A DNA stretch of 64,000 nucleotides, taken from positions 239,954 to 303,953 of the forward strand of contig NZ_KN214134.1 of the NCBI RefSeq assembly GCF_000763055.1, read 5' to 3'. A program made the position numbers and the translations under genes. This stretch comes from Collinsella sp. 4_8_47FAA (GTDB lineage Bacteria > Actinomycetota > Coriobacteriia > Coriobacteriales > Coriobacteriaceae). Below the pieces are notes generated by a model, which was not told where the DNA came from, did not search any database, and saw nothing but the letters and a program-made list of their open reading frames with translations. Within the stretch, counting starts at the first letter, position 1, and every line of letters begins with the position of its first letter. Positions 7,111 through 14,305 of the stretch are shown piece by piece.

Positions 7111-8626
7111 GCCGAGCGACGAATACTGGCGCGAGAGGCGCGACGAGTTCTTGCAGCAGCTGACCAAGGACGAGGCCGATCTATCAAAGCGGCTTTCCAA
7201 GGTCTACGCATCCGAGGCGGCGAAGCTCGACCGCATGATCGCGGCCTACTACGCCAAGTACGGCGAGGGCAAGGTGATCGAGTACCGCCGCCTGCTGCAA
7301 TCAATCAGCGCGGAAGACCGCACGCTGCTCATGGAGCGCATGGACGAGTTCGCCAAGAAGTACCCGCAGTACGCCGACCTCATGCCGGTGCGCGAGAGCA
7401 TCTACCGCCTGAACGAGCTTGAGGCCATCCAGATGCAGATACGCTTGCAGCAGCTTGAGATCGGTGCGATCGAGCAGGAGGAGTTCCGCAGGCACTTCGA
7501 GGAGCAGGCGCGGCGTGCCGCCAACATCGCAGCCGAGGAGCTTGGCTTTGGCAAGGAGTTCTACCGCTACGACTCCGAGGTCGTGCGTGCGACGGTTGGA
7601 GCTGCCTGGGCGGCGGGCGGAGACTTCTCGGCCAACATCTGGGCGAACCGCGAGAAGCTGGCGAGCTACCTCAACGACGACTTCTCAAAGCTGATCGCAC
7701 GCGGCGTCTCGTACGACGAGATTTCGCGCGAGCTTCGCCAGAGGCTCAACCACAGCGGCGCGAAGACCGCCATGCGCCTTGTGTACACAGAGGGAACGTA
7801 CCTTTTCAACGAGGCGCAGGCACGCGTGCACGAGTCGGAGTTCGACAGCTATGCGCTGTCGTGCATCCACGACGGCAGGGCCTGCGAGGTGTGCCGCGAG
7901 CTTGAGTCCTACCAGAAGCAGCACCCGGCGAAGTTCTCCGAGCGCATGCCGGGCACGAACTTCCCGCCGATGCACCCGTGGTGCCGCTGCTCGTACACCC
8001 TTGAGGTTGCCGACTGGGACAAGTGGATCGACGATTACGTTGCAAAGCGCGGCGGAGATTCGGCGACCCACGCCATGACGCTGCGATCAAATGCCATGGT
8101 TCGAGAACCTGCCACCACGTCCCTGCTCGAATCGCTTCAACGCGCCGGCTCGACGCTGGCGGGACTTGATTTCAGGCTCAAGGGCCAGCAGTCGTTGGCG
8201 CGGAAGATCCGAACGGACTCGCACAAGCTCGACGTGAGCGAGAAGGATGCATCCGATGGCATAAACGATGTGCTGCGCTACACCTACGTGCTGCCCGTGG
8301 AGTCGTTTGCTGACGAGTTCGCGCGCATCAGGCAGGCGCTTGAGAAGGCAGGCTATACTGTAATCAAGGTCAAGAACACGCTAGGTGACGCGGCAAGCGC
8401 CTACCGTGGCGTCAACACGCAGTTCGAGACGCCCGACGGCTTCAAGTTCGAGCTTCAGTTCCACACGAAGCAGAGCCTCGACGTGAAGGAGCGCAACCAC
8501 GCGCTCTACGAGGAGGAGCGGCTTGAGGACACCCCGCTTGAGCGCAAGTGGGAGCTTCGCCGCGAGATGGCCGACAACGCCGCCAGGATCAAGACGCCGC
8601 CGAACATCGAGGAGGTTCGCAGATGA
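7103..8626 (+). CDS. MuF/SPP1 gp7-type head protein fused to a RelA/SpoT-like domain
   Basis: A 507-residue protein. Residues about 150-300 form the phage Mu gpF (minor capsid) domain with Cys/His ligands at C254, C261, C264, H291, C294 and C296. From about 345 there is an extra domain with synthetase-like signatures: RLKGQQSLARKI (358-369), DGINDVLRY (385-393), SAYRGVNTQF (432-441) and FELQFHT (449-455), which correspond to the R-x-K-S-x2-K, D..R, GYRSxH and EhQhRT blocks of RelA/SpoT (p)ppGpp synthetases. MuF proteins with variable C-terminal effector domains are known in temperate phages. I infer a toxin or alarmone-synthetase module carried in the head. The next gene overlaps by four bases. 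Confidence 0.8.
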   Translation: MSKPSDEYWRERRDEFLQQLTKDEADLSKRLSKVYASEAAKLDRMIAAYYAKYGEGKVIEYRRLLQSISAEDRTLLMERMDEFAKKYPQYADLMPVRESIYRLNELEAIQMQIRLQQLEIGAIEQEEFRRHFEEQARRAANIAAEELGFGKEFYRYDSEVVRATVGAAWAAGGDFSANIWANREKLASYLNDDFSKLIARGVSYDEISRELRQRLNHSGAKTAMRLVYTEGTYLFNEAQARVHESEFDSYALSCIHDGRACEVCRELESYQKQHPAKFSERMPGTNFPPMHPWCRCSYTLEVADWDKWIDDYVAKRGGDSATHAMTLRSNAMVREPATTSLLESLQRAGSTLAGLDFRLKGQQSLARKIRTDSHKLDVSEKDASDGINDVLRYTYVLPVESFADEFARIRQALEKAGYTVIKVKNTLGDAASAYRGVNTQFETPDGFKFELQFHTKQSLDVKERNHALYEEERLEDTPLERKWELRREMADNAARIKTPPNIEEVRR

Positions 8627-8832
8627 TCTACTACACAGACGACTCCCGCAGGCGCGTGTCACGCTTCGACGCGGAGCAGCAGGTATGCGAAACCTACGAC
8701 TTCACGCTCGGGCGCTGGGTGTTCGACACCGAGGTGTTCGGAACACAAAGCGGCGACCTATGGCTGGACGAAATCGGCCAGAAAGAGGCCGAGACAATCA
8801 TAAGAAAGCGCGACAAGGCGCTGCACCGATAA
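8623..8832 (+). CDS. Small protein overlapping the MuF-Rel gene; candidate immunity protein
   Basis: A 69-residue protein whose ATG overlaps the MuF-Rel stop (ATGA, 4 bp), so translation is coupled. It begins MIYYTDDSRRRVSRFD and contains QQVCETYDFTLGRWVFDTEV, an acidic, aromatic beta-rich stretch, and ends in a basic helix. I do not recognise it. Small genes directly downstream of polymorphic-toxin effectors often encode their immunity proteins, so this is the natural candidate. A structural head role is the alternative. Confidence 0.55.
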   Translation: MIYYTDDSRRRVSRFDAEQQVCETYDFTLGRWVFDTEVFGTQSGDLWLDEIGQKEAETIIRKRDKALHR

Positions 8833-8878
8833 CAATCAGGCGAAAACCGAATAGACATCTCACCTCAACGGCACAATC

Positions 8879-8908
8879 AAGGCCCCCAACACGGGGGCCT
8901 TTTCTTTT
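8879..8908 (+). terminator. Rho-independent terminator after the MuF pair
   Basis: A 9-bp perfect GC-rich stem (8879-8887 with 8893-8901), a 5-nt loop and a TTTTCTTTT tail. It closes the packaging/portal transcription unit. Confidence 0.85.
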
Positions 8909-8924
8909 GCGTCAAGGAGGAGCC

Positions 8925-9185
8925 ATGGAGATCGAATACATCACCCGCGCTGGGTGCCCGTCATGCGAGGCGTACCGCCGTGCTGTCATAGAGCCGCTGT
9001 CCGAGGAGTACCCGGGGCGCGTGAGGGTTCACCGGGCATGGGACGGCTTCATGGAGAGGCTGAACAACGCCGAACGCATCACCCGCGTTCCCATGGTGGT
9101 CGTCACCGACGGCGGGCGCGAGGTCATGCGCCTGCTTGAGATGCCAACGCTTGAGCGCCTTGAGGACATCCTGGAACCCGCCTGA
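8925..9185 (+). CDS. Thioredoxin/glutaredoxin-like phage protein, 86 aa
   Basis: ATG 8925 follows AAGGAGGAG. The short protein has the beta-strand/CxxC start of a thioredoxin fold (EIEYITRAGCPSCEAYRRAV; CPSC at residues 10-13) and a cis-proline-like segment (RVPMVVVTDGG). It is glutaredoxin-sized. Likely a dithiol redox protein; it could serve phage ribonucleotide reduction or the upstream PAPS-reductase-like enzyme, which normally needs such a donor. The link is inferred. Confidence 0.7.
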   Translation: MEIEYITRAGCPSCEAYRRAVIEPLSEEYPGRVRVHRAWDGFMERLNNAERITRVPMVVVTDGGREVMRLLEMPTLERLEDILEPA

Positions 9186-9342
9186 CTAGCGAATCTCACG
9201 CATGAAGGACACTCGCATGGTCAAAGACCGACCGAGCGTTGAAGTCGATAAAAGCCACGGTTCGGGCAGGCGTGGAACCCGCTAAAAGCTACGGAAAACG
9301 TGCAGGCATGAGCCACGAGAAACCTTATGGAGGGTGCGAAGC

Positions 9343-10044
9343 ATGGCAAAGGACGGAAACCGACAGAAGTTCGCCGGCGTAGCTGGCGGAAACCTCACAC
9401 CGCCGCAGCAAGGCGGAGACGAGGGTGCAGGAGGCGCGGCCGATGGGACCGGAACCGACGGCGCAGACCCCAGCGACGGCCAGCAAGGTGAAGCCGAAGG
9501 CCACGATGGCGAGGAAGGCAAGCCAAAGCCGAAAGGCAAGACCTACACCGACGCCGACGTGGACGAGATCGTGAAGAAGCGCATCTCGCGCGAGCGTGCG
9601 CAGATCGAGAAGCAAATCCGCGAGCAGATCAAGCAGGAGGCAGACGACCAGCGCAGCGAGGCCGAGAAGCTTGCTGGCATGAACGACTTGCAGCGTGCGC
9701 AGTACGCGCTCAAGAAAGCCAACGCCGAGAAGGCGGCGCTTGAGCGCCGCATCAACCTGTCCGAGCAGATGGGCGTTGCACGCGCCGAGCTGAAGGCCGC
9801 TGGCATCGACCTCGGCGACGAGCTTCTTTCCATGTTCGTGACGGAGAAGGCGGACGACACCAACGCCGCGATCTCCAAGGTCAAGGAGCTTTTCCCCAAG
9901 GCGGTAGACGCCGCAGTGCAGGAAGTGCTCAAGCGCGAACCGCCCAAGACGGGCAGCGAGGGCAAGCCCCAATCCTTCGGCGCGAGCTTCGCAGCCGCAT
10001 ACAGCAACCGAATGAACGGAGGAAAGAAAGATGCCGCTCAATAA
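9343..10044 (+). CDS. Capsid scaffolding protein (DUF4355-like)
   Basis: A 233-residue protein; ATG 9343 has GGAGGG eight bases upstream. A Gly/Asp/Gln-rich disordered N-terminus (1-65) leads into a highly charged coiled coil (VDEIVKKRISRERAQIEKQI, then EQIKQEADDQ) and helices with a conserved-looking LGDELLSMFV. This is the layout of DUF4355 scaffold proteins, which shape the procapsid and then leave. It lies directly before the decoration-like and capsid genes and overlaps the next by 14 bp. Confidence 0.82.
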   Translation: MAKDGNRQKFAGVAGGNLTPPQQGGDEGAGGAADGTGTDGADPSDGQQGEAEGHDGEEGKPKPKGKTYTDADVDEIVKKRISRERAQIEKQIREQIKQEADDQRSEAEKLAGMNDLQRAQYALKKANAEKAALERRINLSEQMGVARAELKAAGIDLGDELLSMFVTEKADDTNAAISKVKELFPKAVDAAVQEVLKREPPKTGSEGKPQSFGASFAAAYSNRMNGGKKDAAQ

Positions 10045-10345
10045 GGCGTTCACCTACGGCGAGTCCGAAAGCATCCTCGATTCCGAGGTGGGCATCGTCG
10101 CTAAGACGCGAACCGCTACCCAGGCCATGGCCAAGGAGGTAGACGGTCGCAAGATCATCAAGGCCGGTGCGCTGTTCACCGGCACCGACGAGTTCGGCGT
10201 GTTCCTTGAGGACTACGACATGACGGACACCGACAAGTGCCCCGTCGCCGTGATCTTCCAGGGCCGACTCAAGGCCGACAAGGTATCCACCGAGGCCAAG
10301 GCCAAGAAGGCGGACTTCGCCGCCGCAGGCCTCTACCTCGTGTAA
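10031..10345 (+). CDS. Head decoration-like protein, 104 aa
   Basis: ATG 10031 follows GGAGGAAAG inside the scaffold gene. The protein is small and beta-rich (GRKIIKAGALFTGTDEFGVF, then CPVAVIFQGRL), with the size and place of phage head-stabilisation proteins encoded between scaffold and major capsid. No signal or membrane segment. The identification is by position and character only. Confidence 0.6.
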   Translation: MPLNKAFTYGESESILDSEVGIVAKTRTATQAMAKEVDGRKIIKAGALFTGTDEFGVFLEDYDMTDTDKCPVAVIFQGRLKADKVSTEAKAKKADFAAAGLYLV

Positions 10346-10361
10346 GAAAGGAGCAGCTTAG

Positions 10362-11450
10362 ATGCGTCCCATTTCCGAGCTCATCACCGAGCGCGACATG
10401 CTCGACTTCTCGCAGGGCTTCAACGTCCAGCGAAACTACCTCGGCTCCCGACTGTTCCCGGATCAAAAGACCCAGTACATCGAGGCCGAGTACTCCCGCA
10501 TCGTGGAGAACGGCAACCTTCCCACCGTGGCAATGATCCACGGCTTCGACACCGAGGCGCACATCGCCTCCCGCGTTCCGTTCGAGCGCGTCGTCACCGA
10601 GCAGCTGCTCATCAAGGAGAAGATCAACCTCACCGAGCGCCTGCGCCTCGTCACGCGCGGCCTCGACATGCAGATGGACTCCGTGCGCCGCTACTGCTTC
10701 GACGACGTTGCCCGCATGGCAGAGTCCGTCGTCGCCCGCGTCGAGAAGGCCAAGATGGAGGCCCTTTCCACGGGCAAGATGACCATCAACGAGAACAACG
10801 TCTCGATGGAGGTCGATTTCGGCGTCCCCAGCGACCAGAAGGTAGCCACCAAGTGGGCCGTCGCCGACGCCGACATCATCGGCGACATCGACAAATGGGT
10901 GACCATCGCCAACGGCAAGGGCCAGACCCCCACCGTCGCAATCACCTCCAAGAAGGTGTTCTCCCTTATCCAGCGCAACGCAGCCGTGCAGAAGGCGATC
11001 TTCGGCATCAACGGTGCCGGCATCCTGCCGAGCCTCGCGCAGGTCAACAACCTGCTCGCGCAGCAGTTCAACGGCCTCACGCTGAACATCGACGAGGAGC
11101 GCTACGGCGTGATCGACACCGCCGCCGACTCCATGAAGGTTACCCAGGGCCGCTTCTTCCCCGAGGACAAATTCGTCATGTGCTCCGTCGGTTACGACGG
11201 CTCCGTTGGCACCGGCCTTTGGGGCGTAACCCCCGAGGAGCTTGAGCAGGGCGGCGCGTTCGACGAGAAGCGCCAGGAGCAGTACGTCACCTGCGTTCGC
11301 TGGGACACCCAAGACCCGGTTGCCACGTGGACTAAGGCCTCCGGCCTGTTCATCCCCGTGCTTCCCAACGTCTACGGCCACATCATCGCCACCATCGACA
11401 CGACCTCCGAGCAGGCGCTCGAAAATGGCGATCGCCCGGTAGAGGGCTAG
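10362..11450 (+). CDS. Major capsid protein (phage capsid E family)
   Basis: A 362-residue protein with ribosome site AAGGAG. Features of the capsid E family include the N-terminal arm (FQ-like NYLGSRLFPDQKTQYIEAEY), the segment HIASRVPFERVVTEQLLIKEK and the long central domain ending in YGHIIATIDTTSEQAL. The HK97 fold is expected. It is preceded by scaffold and decoration genes and followed by connector genes. It is complete and of normal size. Confidence 0.9.
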   Translation: MRPISELITERDMLDFSQGFNVQRNYLGSRLFPDQKTQYIEAEYSRIVENGNLPTVAMIHGFDTEAHIASRVPFERVVTEQLLIKEKINLTERLRLVTRGLDMQMDSVRRYCFDDVARMAESVVARVEKAKMEALSTGKMTINENNVSMEVDFGVPSDQKVATKWAVADADIIGDIDKWVTIANGKGQTPTVAITSKKVFSLIQRNAAVQKAIFGINGAGILPSLAQVNNLLAQQFNGLTLNIDEERYGVIDTAADSMKVTQGRFFPEDKFVMCSVGYDGSVGTGLWGVTPEELEQGGAFDEKRQEQYVTCVRWDTQDPVATWTKASGLFIPVLPNVYGHIIATIDTTSEQALENGDRPVEG

Positions 11451-11452
11451 CC

Positions 11453-11797
11453 ATGGCATCCCTCGCAGACCGCGTAAAGGCGCGTTACCTGGAAGACGAG
11501 GCAGTGCCGGCAGACGCCGTTATCGAGGAGATGATCGCGACGGTATCAGACCGCCTGTGCATCCGTCTCAAGGTGGCCGAGCTGCCGCGCCTCGCCGAGT
11601 CGATCGCCGTGGATGCGGCGATCAAGGCCCTGCGCCTGCGCGGCTACGAGGGCAGCACCTCCGAATCTGCATCGGACGGCGGCAGCATGTCGAACTCCTT
11701 CGTTGACGACGTGCTGTCCGCCTATTCCGCCGACATCGAGGCCCTGCGCGATGCGTGCCATCCCAAGGGCATCAAGTTCATGGGGGCGCGGCGATGA
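11453..11797 (+). CDS. Head-tail connector protein (gp6-like)
   Basis: A 114-residue, mostly helical protein (VPADAVIEEMIATVSDRLC, LPRLAESIAVDAAIKALRLR) with the pattern of the phage connector family that forms a ring under the portal. It sits two bases after the capsid gene and overlaps the next gene by four bases. Confidence 0.8.
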   Translation: MASLADRVKARYLEDEAVPADAVIEEMIATVSDRLCIRLKVAELPRLAESIAVDAAIKALRLRGYEGSTSESASDGGSMSNSFVDDVLSAYSADIEALRDACHPKGIKFMGARR

Positions 11798-12108
11798 GGT
11801 GGTACAGGGCGGCTGCGATCAAGCGCGAGCAAACGGGCACCGACGAGCTGCACAACCCCGTGTGCTCCGAGGTGTCCGCCTTCGACTTCTTCGTTCGCGT
11901 AGGCCCGTGGCACAAGGTCAAGGCAGACAACGCGGGCAACGCCTACGACGGCGTTACCCGCTCACTGCTCACCAAGAGGCCCGCAGCAGACTTCGGCGGA
12001 ATGTGCGCGGTCGAGGTGAAGGGCCACGCCTACGAGCTGGCGAACGTATCAGCGGACGGCGATACGACCGTCCTCACCGTGAAGGGGTTCAAGCCATGGG
12101 TTTTGTGA
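11794..12108 (+). CDS. Head closure protein (head-tail joining)
   Basis: A 104-residue protein starting at ATG 11794 (ATGA overlap with the connector). Its small beta-barrel character (AVEVKGHAYELANVSADGD, then TVLTVKGF) and place are those of head-closure/stopper proteins such as SPP1 gp16. The 3' end overlaps the next gene by 13 bp. Confidence 0.7.
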   Translation: MRWYRAAAIKREQTGTDELHNPVCSEVSAFDFFVRVGPWHKVKADNAGNAYDGVTRSLLTKRPAADFGGMCAVEVKGHAYELANVSADGDTTVLTVKGFKPWVL

Positions 12109-12461
12109 TCCAAGACGTGAACGACCTCGCGGGAAAGCTGAAGCGGCTTTCCTCCGTGCGCTTCGATGCGGTCATCACGAAGAACATGGCCCAGATCTTC
12201 AACCGTGGCAAAGCCGACGGCGGAACGCCCGTATCGACCGAGAAGACCAGGCCGGGCGGGCCGCACGGCGAGCTGCGCATGTCGCTAGGCCACTCGGGAG
12301 ACACCGTTGGCTACACGAAGAGCTATGCGCCGCACGTCGAGTACGGCCACCGAACCGTGAACGGCGGTTACGTGCAGGGCCAGCGGTTCCTCAAGCGGAA
12401 CGTGGACACGCAGCGCCCGATTTTCAAGCAAGACCTGATCGACCAGCTGAAGAAGCTCTAA
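12096..12461 (+). CDS. HK97 gp10-like tail-completion protein
   Basis: A 121-residue protein from ATG 12096. It has the gp10 family pattern: an N-terminal helix (DVNDLAGKLKRLSSVRFD), a basic Gly/Pro loop (PVSTEKTRPGGPHGELR) and the signature APHVEYGHRTV followed by QRFLKRNVD. The family helps join head and tail. Correct order between closure and tail-terminator genes. Confidence 0.82.
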   Translation: MGFVIQDVNDLAGKLKRLSSVRFDAVITKNMAQIFNRGKADGGTPVSTEKTRPGGPHGELRMSLGHSGDTVGYTKSYAPHVEYGHRTVNGGYVQGQRFLKRNVDTQRPIFKQDLIDQLKKL

Positions 12462-12470
12462 GGAGGAACG

Positions 12471-12890
12471 ATGCCGCGAGCAGTGCAGCGCCTAAGCCTG
12501 GCCGTGTTTCTCGGTTGCCTCATTGACGCGATCGAGCAGGGCACCGGCACGAAATGCTACGACAGCCCCGAAAACAGGGCTTCTCCGCTATACAGCGTGG
12601 AGCTTCAGAACACGCAGCCAGAGAACACCAAGACCATGTACATCGACGCGATCAGCGTATGGGTTCACTGCATAAGCGAGCCTGTGCGCCCGTACAGCAA
12701 CGCAAAGGTTCTCGGCATGATCCAGCGCCTTGAGCAGGCGCTTGCGGATGGGTTCGAGCTGCCCGAACCGTTCTCCCTATACCGCACGACCTTCGACGGC
12801 GTGCAGACGCTCAAGAAAGACGAAACCGACGAGGGGCACGCGATCGTGGGGGTAACCTTCCGCGTTTGCTACGGCCTCCGCGTCAAATAA
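12471..12890 (+). CDS. Tail terminator-like protein, 139 aa
   Basis: ATG 12471 follows AAGGAGG. A mixed alpha/beta protein (AVFLGCLIDAIEQGTGTKCYD, ISVWVHCISEPVRPYSN, IVGVTFRVCYGL) of the size and place of DUF3168/DUF5072 tail terminators, which cap the growing tube. Sequence support for the exact family is modest; position is strong. Confidence 0.65.
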   Translation: MPRAVQRLSLAVFLGCLIDAIEQGTGTKCYDSPENRASPLYSVELQNTQPENTKTMYIDAISVWVHCISEPVRPYSNAKVLGMIQRLEQALADGFELPEPFSLYRTTFDGVQTLKKDETDEGHAIVGVTFRVCYGLRVK

Positions 12891-12906
12891 CGAGAAAGGG
12901 GCCGCA

Positions 12907-13446
12907 ATGGCTTCCGTTACCGACAACAAGCTCGTTGGGTGCGACTTCGACTCCGCCACCGCAAAGGCGCTCAACGGCAACGACATCGTGGCGCTCGTGA
13001 CAGACAGCACGGGCGCGAACCTTCTGGCCGTGGCGGGACAGCAGGGGCTTTCCTTCAACCTCAACCAGGACACCACCGAGGCGGCCACCAAAGACGACGC
13101 CATCGGCGGTTGGAAGCTGCGCTTCGCCAGCAACAAGGACTGGGACGCGTCCATCGACGGCCTCTACTCGCCCGACGACGAGGCCACGAAGATGGTCGCC
13201 AAGGCGCTCGCCGACGGCACCTACCTCTGCCTGAAGATCTGCAAGCGCATCCGCTCAACCGCGAACACCAAGTACGTCCCCCTGCGCATGGGCCTGGCGA
13301 TTGTCACCTCCGACACCTTCGAGGCGCCGAACGACGACAACACCACCTATTCCATGGAGTTCCAAGGCTCCGGCAAGCCGTGGCTCTACGAGACCGCGAC
13401 CGAAGACCAGATCACCGCAGCGACCGTGACCGTCACCAACGACTAA
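12907..13446 (+). CDS. Major tail (tube) protein
   Basis: A 179-residue protein with GAAAGG ahead of ATG 12907. A tail-tube beta-sandwich is suggested by the alternating strands GLSFNLNQDTTEAATKDD, GWKLRFASNKDWDASIDGLY and TYSMEFQGSGKPWLYET, as in TP901-1-type tube proteins. It sits between the terminator and the frameshifted chaperone genes, the canonical place. Confidence 0.85.
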   Translation: MASVTDNKLVGCDFDSATAKALNGNDIVALVTDSTGANLLAVAGQQGLSFNLNQDTTEAATKDDAIGGWKLRFASNKDWDASIDGLYSPDDEATKMVAKALADGTYLCLKICKRIRSTANTKYVPLRMGLAIVTSDTFEAPNDDNTTYSMEFQGSGKPWLYETATEDQITAATVTVTND

Positions 13447-13457
13447 GGAGCACACGA

Positions 13458-13919
13458 ATGGCAGAAGAGAAGGATTTCGACGAGTTCATCGAGGGCAACG
13501 AGTCCGACGAGGAGCTGGAAGACGCCCTCGAAGATTCCGTCAAGGAGGAGTTCAAGGGAGAGCTTGAGCAGGACATCGAAGAGATGGAGCGCGCAACGTT
13601 CACCGTCAAGGGGCGCGAGTGCGAGATCGCCTTCACGCGAAAGCGCATCGACCTCTACGAGGAACGCCACACGCCCATCATCGCCTCTTTCTACAAGAAC
13701 GACGGCATGTTCACGTTCAAGGAGCTTTCCGCCATTGCCGGCTACGGTCTGAAGCTCGTGGGCGGCGGCTACTTCATCCCGAACAAGGGCGAGGAGATTG
13801 TTAACAAGCTGATCGAGGCCAACGGCTACCCCGCCGTGTACCAGGCCGTGATGCTGGCCCTTCAGCGCGACTGCGCTTTTTTATTCATGGGCGCACAGAA
13901 CGCGCTCTCACTCGCCTAA
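13458..13919 (+). CDS. Tail assembly chaperone, short form (gpG-like)
   Basis: A 153-residue protein from ATG 13458. A very acidic N-terminus (residues 1-45, Glu/Asp-rich) precedes a compact domain (RATFTVKGRECEIAFTRKRI, FTFKELSAIAGYGLKLVG). Tail chaperones of siphoviruses come in two forms from one start by programmed frameshift; the slippery heptamer is at 13877-13883, 13 codons before the stop. They coat the tape measure before tube assembly. Confidence 0.85.
   Translation: MAEEKDFDEFIEGNESDEELEDALEDSVKEEFKGELEQDIEEMERATFTVKGRECEIAFTRKRIDLYEERHTPIIASFYKNDGMFTFKELSAIAGYGLKLVGGGYFIPNKGEEIVNKLIEANGYPAVYQAVMLALQRDCAFLFMGAQNALSLA
13877..13883 (+). promoter_or_regulatory. -1 programmed frameshift site TTTTTTA
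   Basis: In the frame of the chaperone this reads T TTT TTA, an exact X_XXY_YYZ slippery heptamer. Slipping back one base opens a frame with no stop until 14303-14305. The equivalent site in many siphoviruses makes the G-T fusion. Confidence 0.85.
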
Positions 13920-14305
13920 CGGGCTTCGAGTACTTCAAGACCGTTCAAAAGCGCGGCGAGGATGCCGAAGACGCCGCCCTGTTCCACAGGGAGGCCGATT
14001 TCGCGTTCTTCGCCGCGCGTCTCGGCTGGGACTACGAGCAGTACGCCCAGCACACGCCCGTCCAGCTCATGTTCGTGCGCAAGGAGCTTGAGACCGCGAC
14101 GGTTCGCGACTCCAACCTGCTCAAGGATGCGGTTCAGGTCGCCGTAGCCAACTGCCTTTCCAAGAAGACCTACAAGCTCTGGCAGAAGCGCAACGGCGAG
14201 TTCCGCGAGACGGACTTCACCCACGCCGAGATCGACGCTCTGAAGGAGCAATACCGCAAGAACCCGCCTTGGACGCCATGGGGAGGTGCGAAACCGAATG
14301 GCTGA
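13880..14305 (+). CDS. Tail assembly chaperone, frameshifted extension (gpGT-like)
   Basis: This is the -1 frame reached by slippage at 13877-13883. The joined product is 13458-13880 plus 13880-14305, 282 residues. The extension begins IHGRTERALTRLTGFEYFKT and continues with FAARLGWDYEQYAQHTPVQL and a basic, helical C-terminus (CLSKKTYKLWQKRN). It has no start codon with a ribosome site of its own at its 5' end. Its last eight bases overlap the tape-measure start at 14298. Confidence 0.82.
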   Translation, partial: FIHGRTERALTRLTGFEYFKTVQKRGEDAEDAALFHREADFAFFAARLGWDYEQYAQHTPVQLMFVRKELETATVRDSNLLKDAVQVAVANCLSKKTYKLWQKRNGEFRETDFTHAEIDALKEQYRKNPPWTPWGGAKPNG

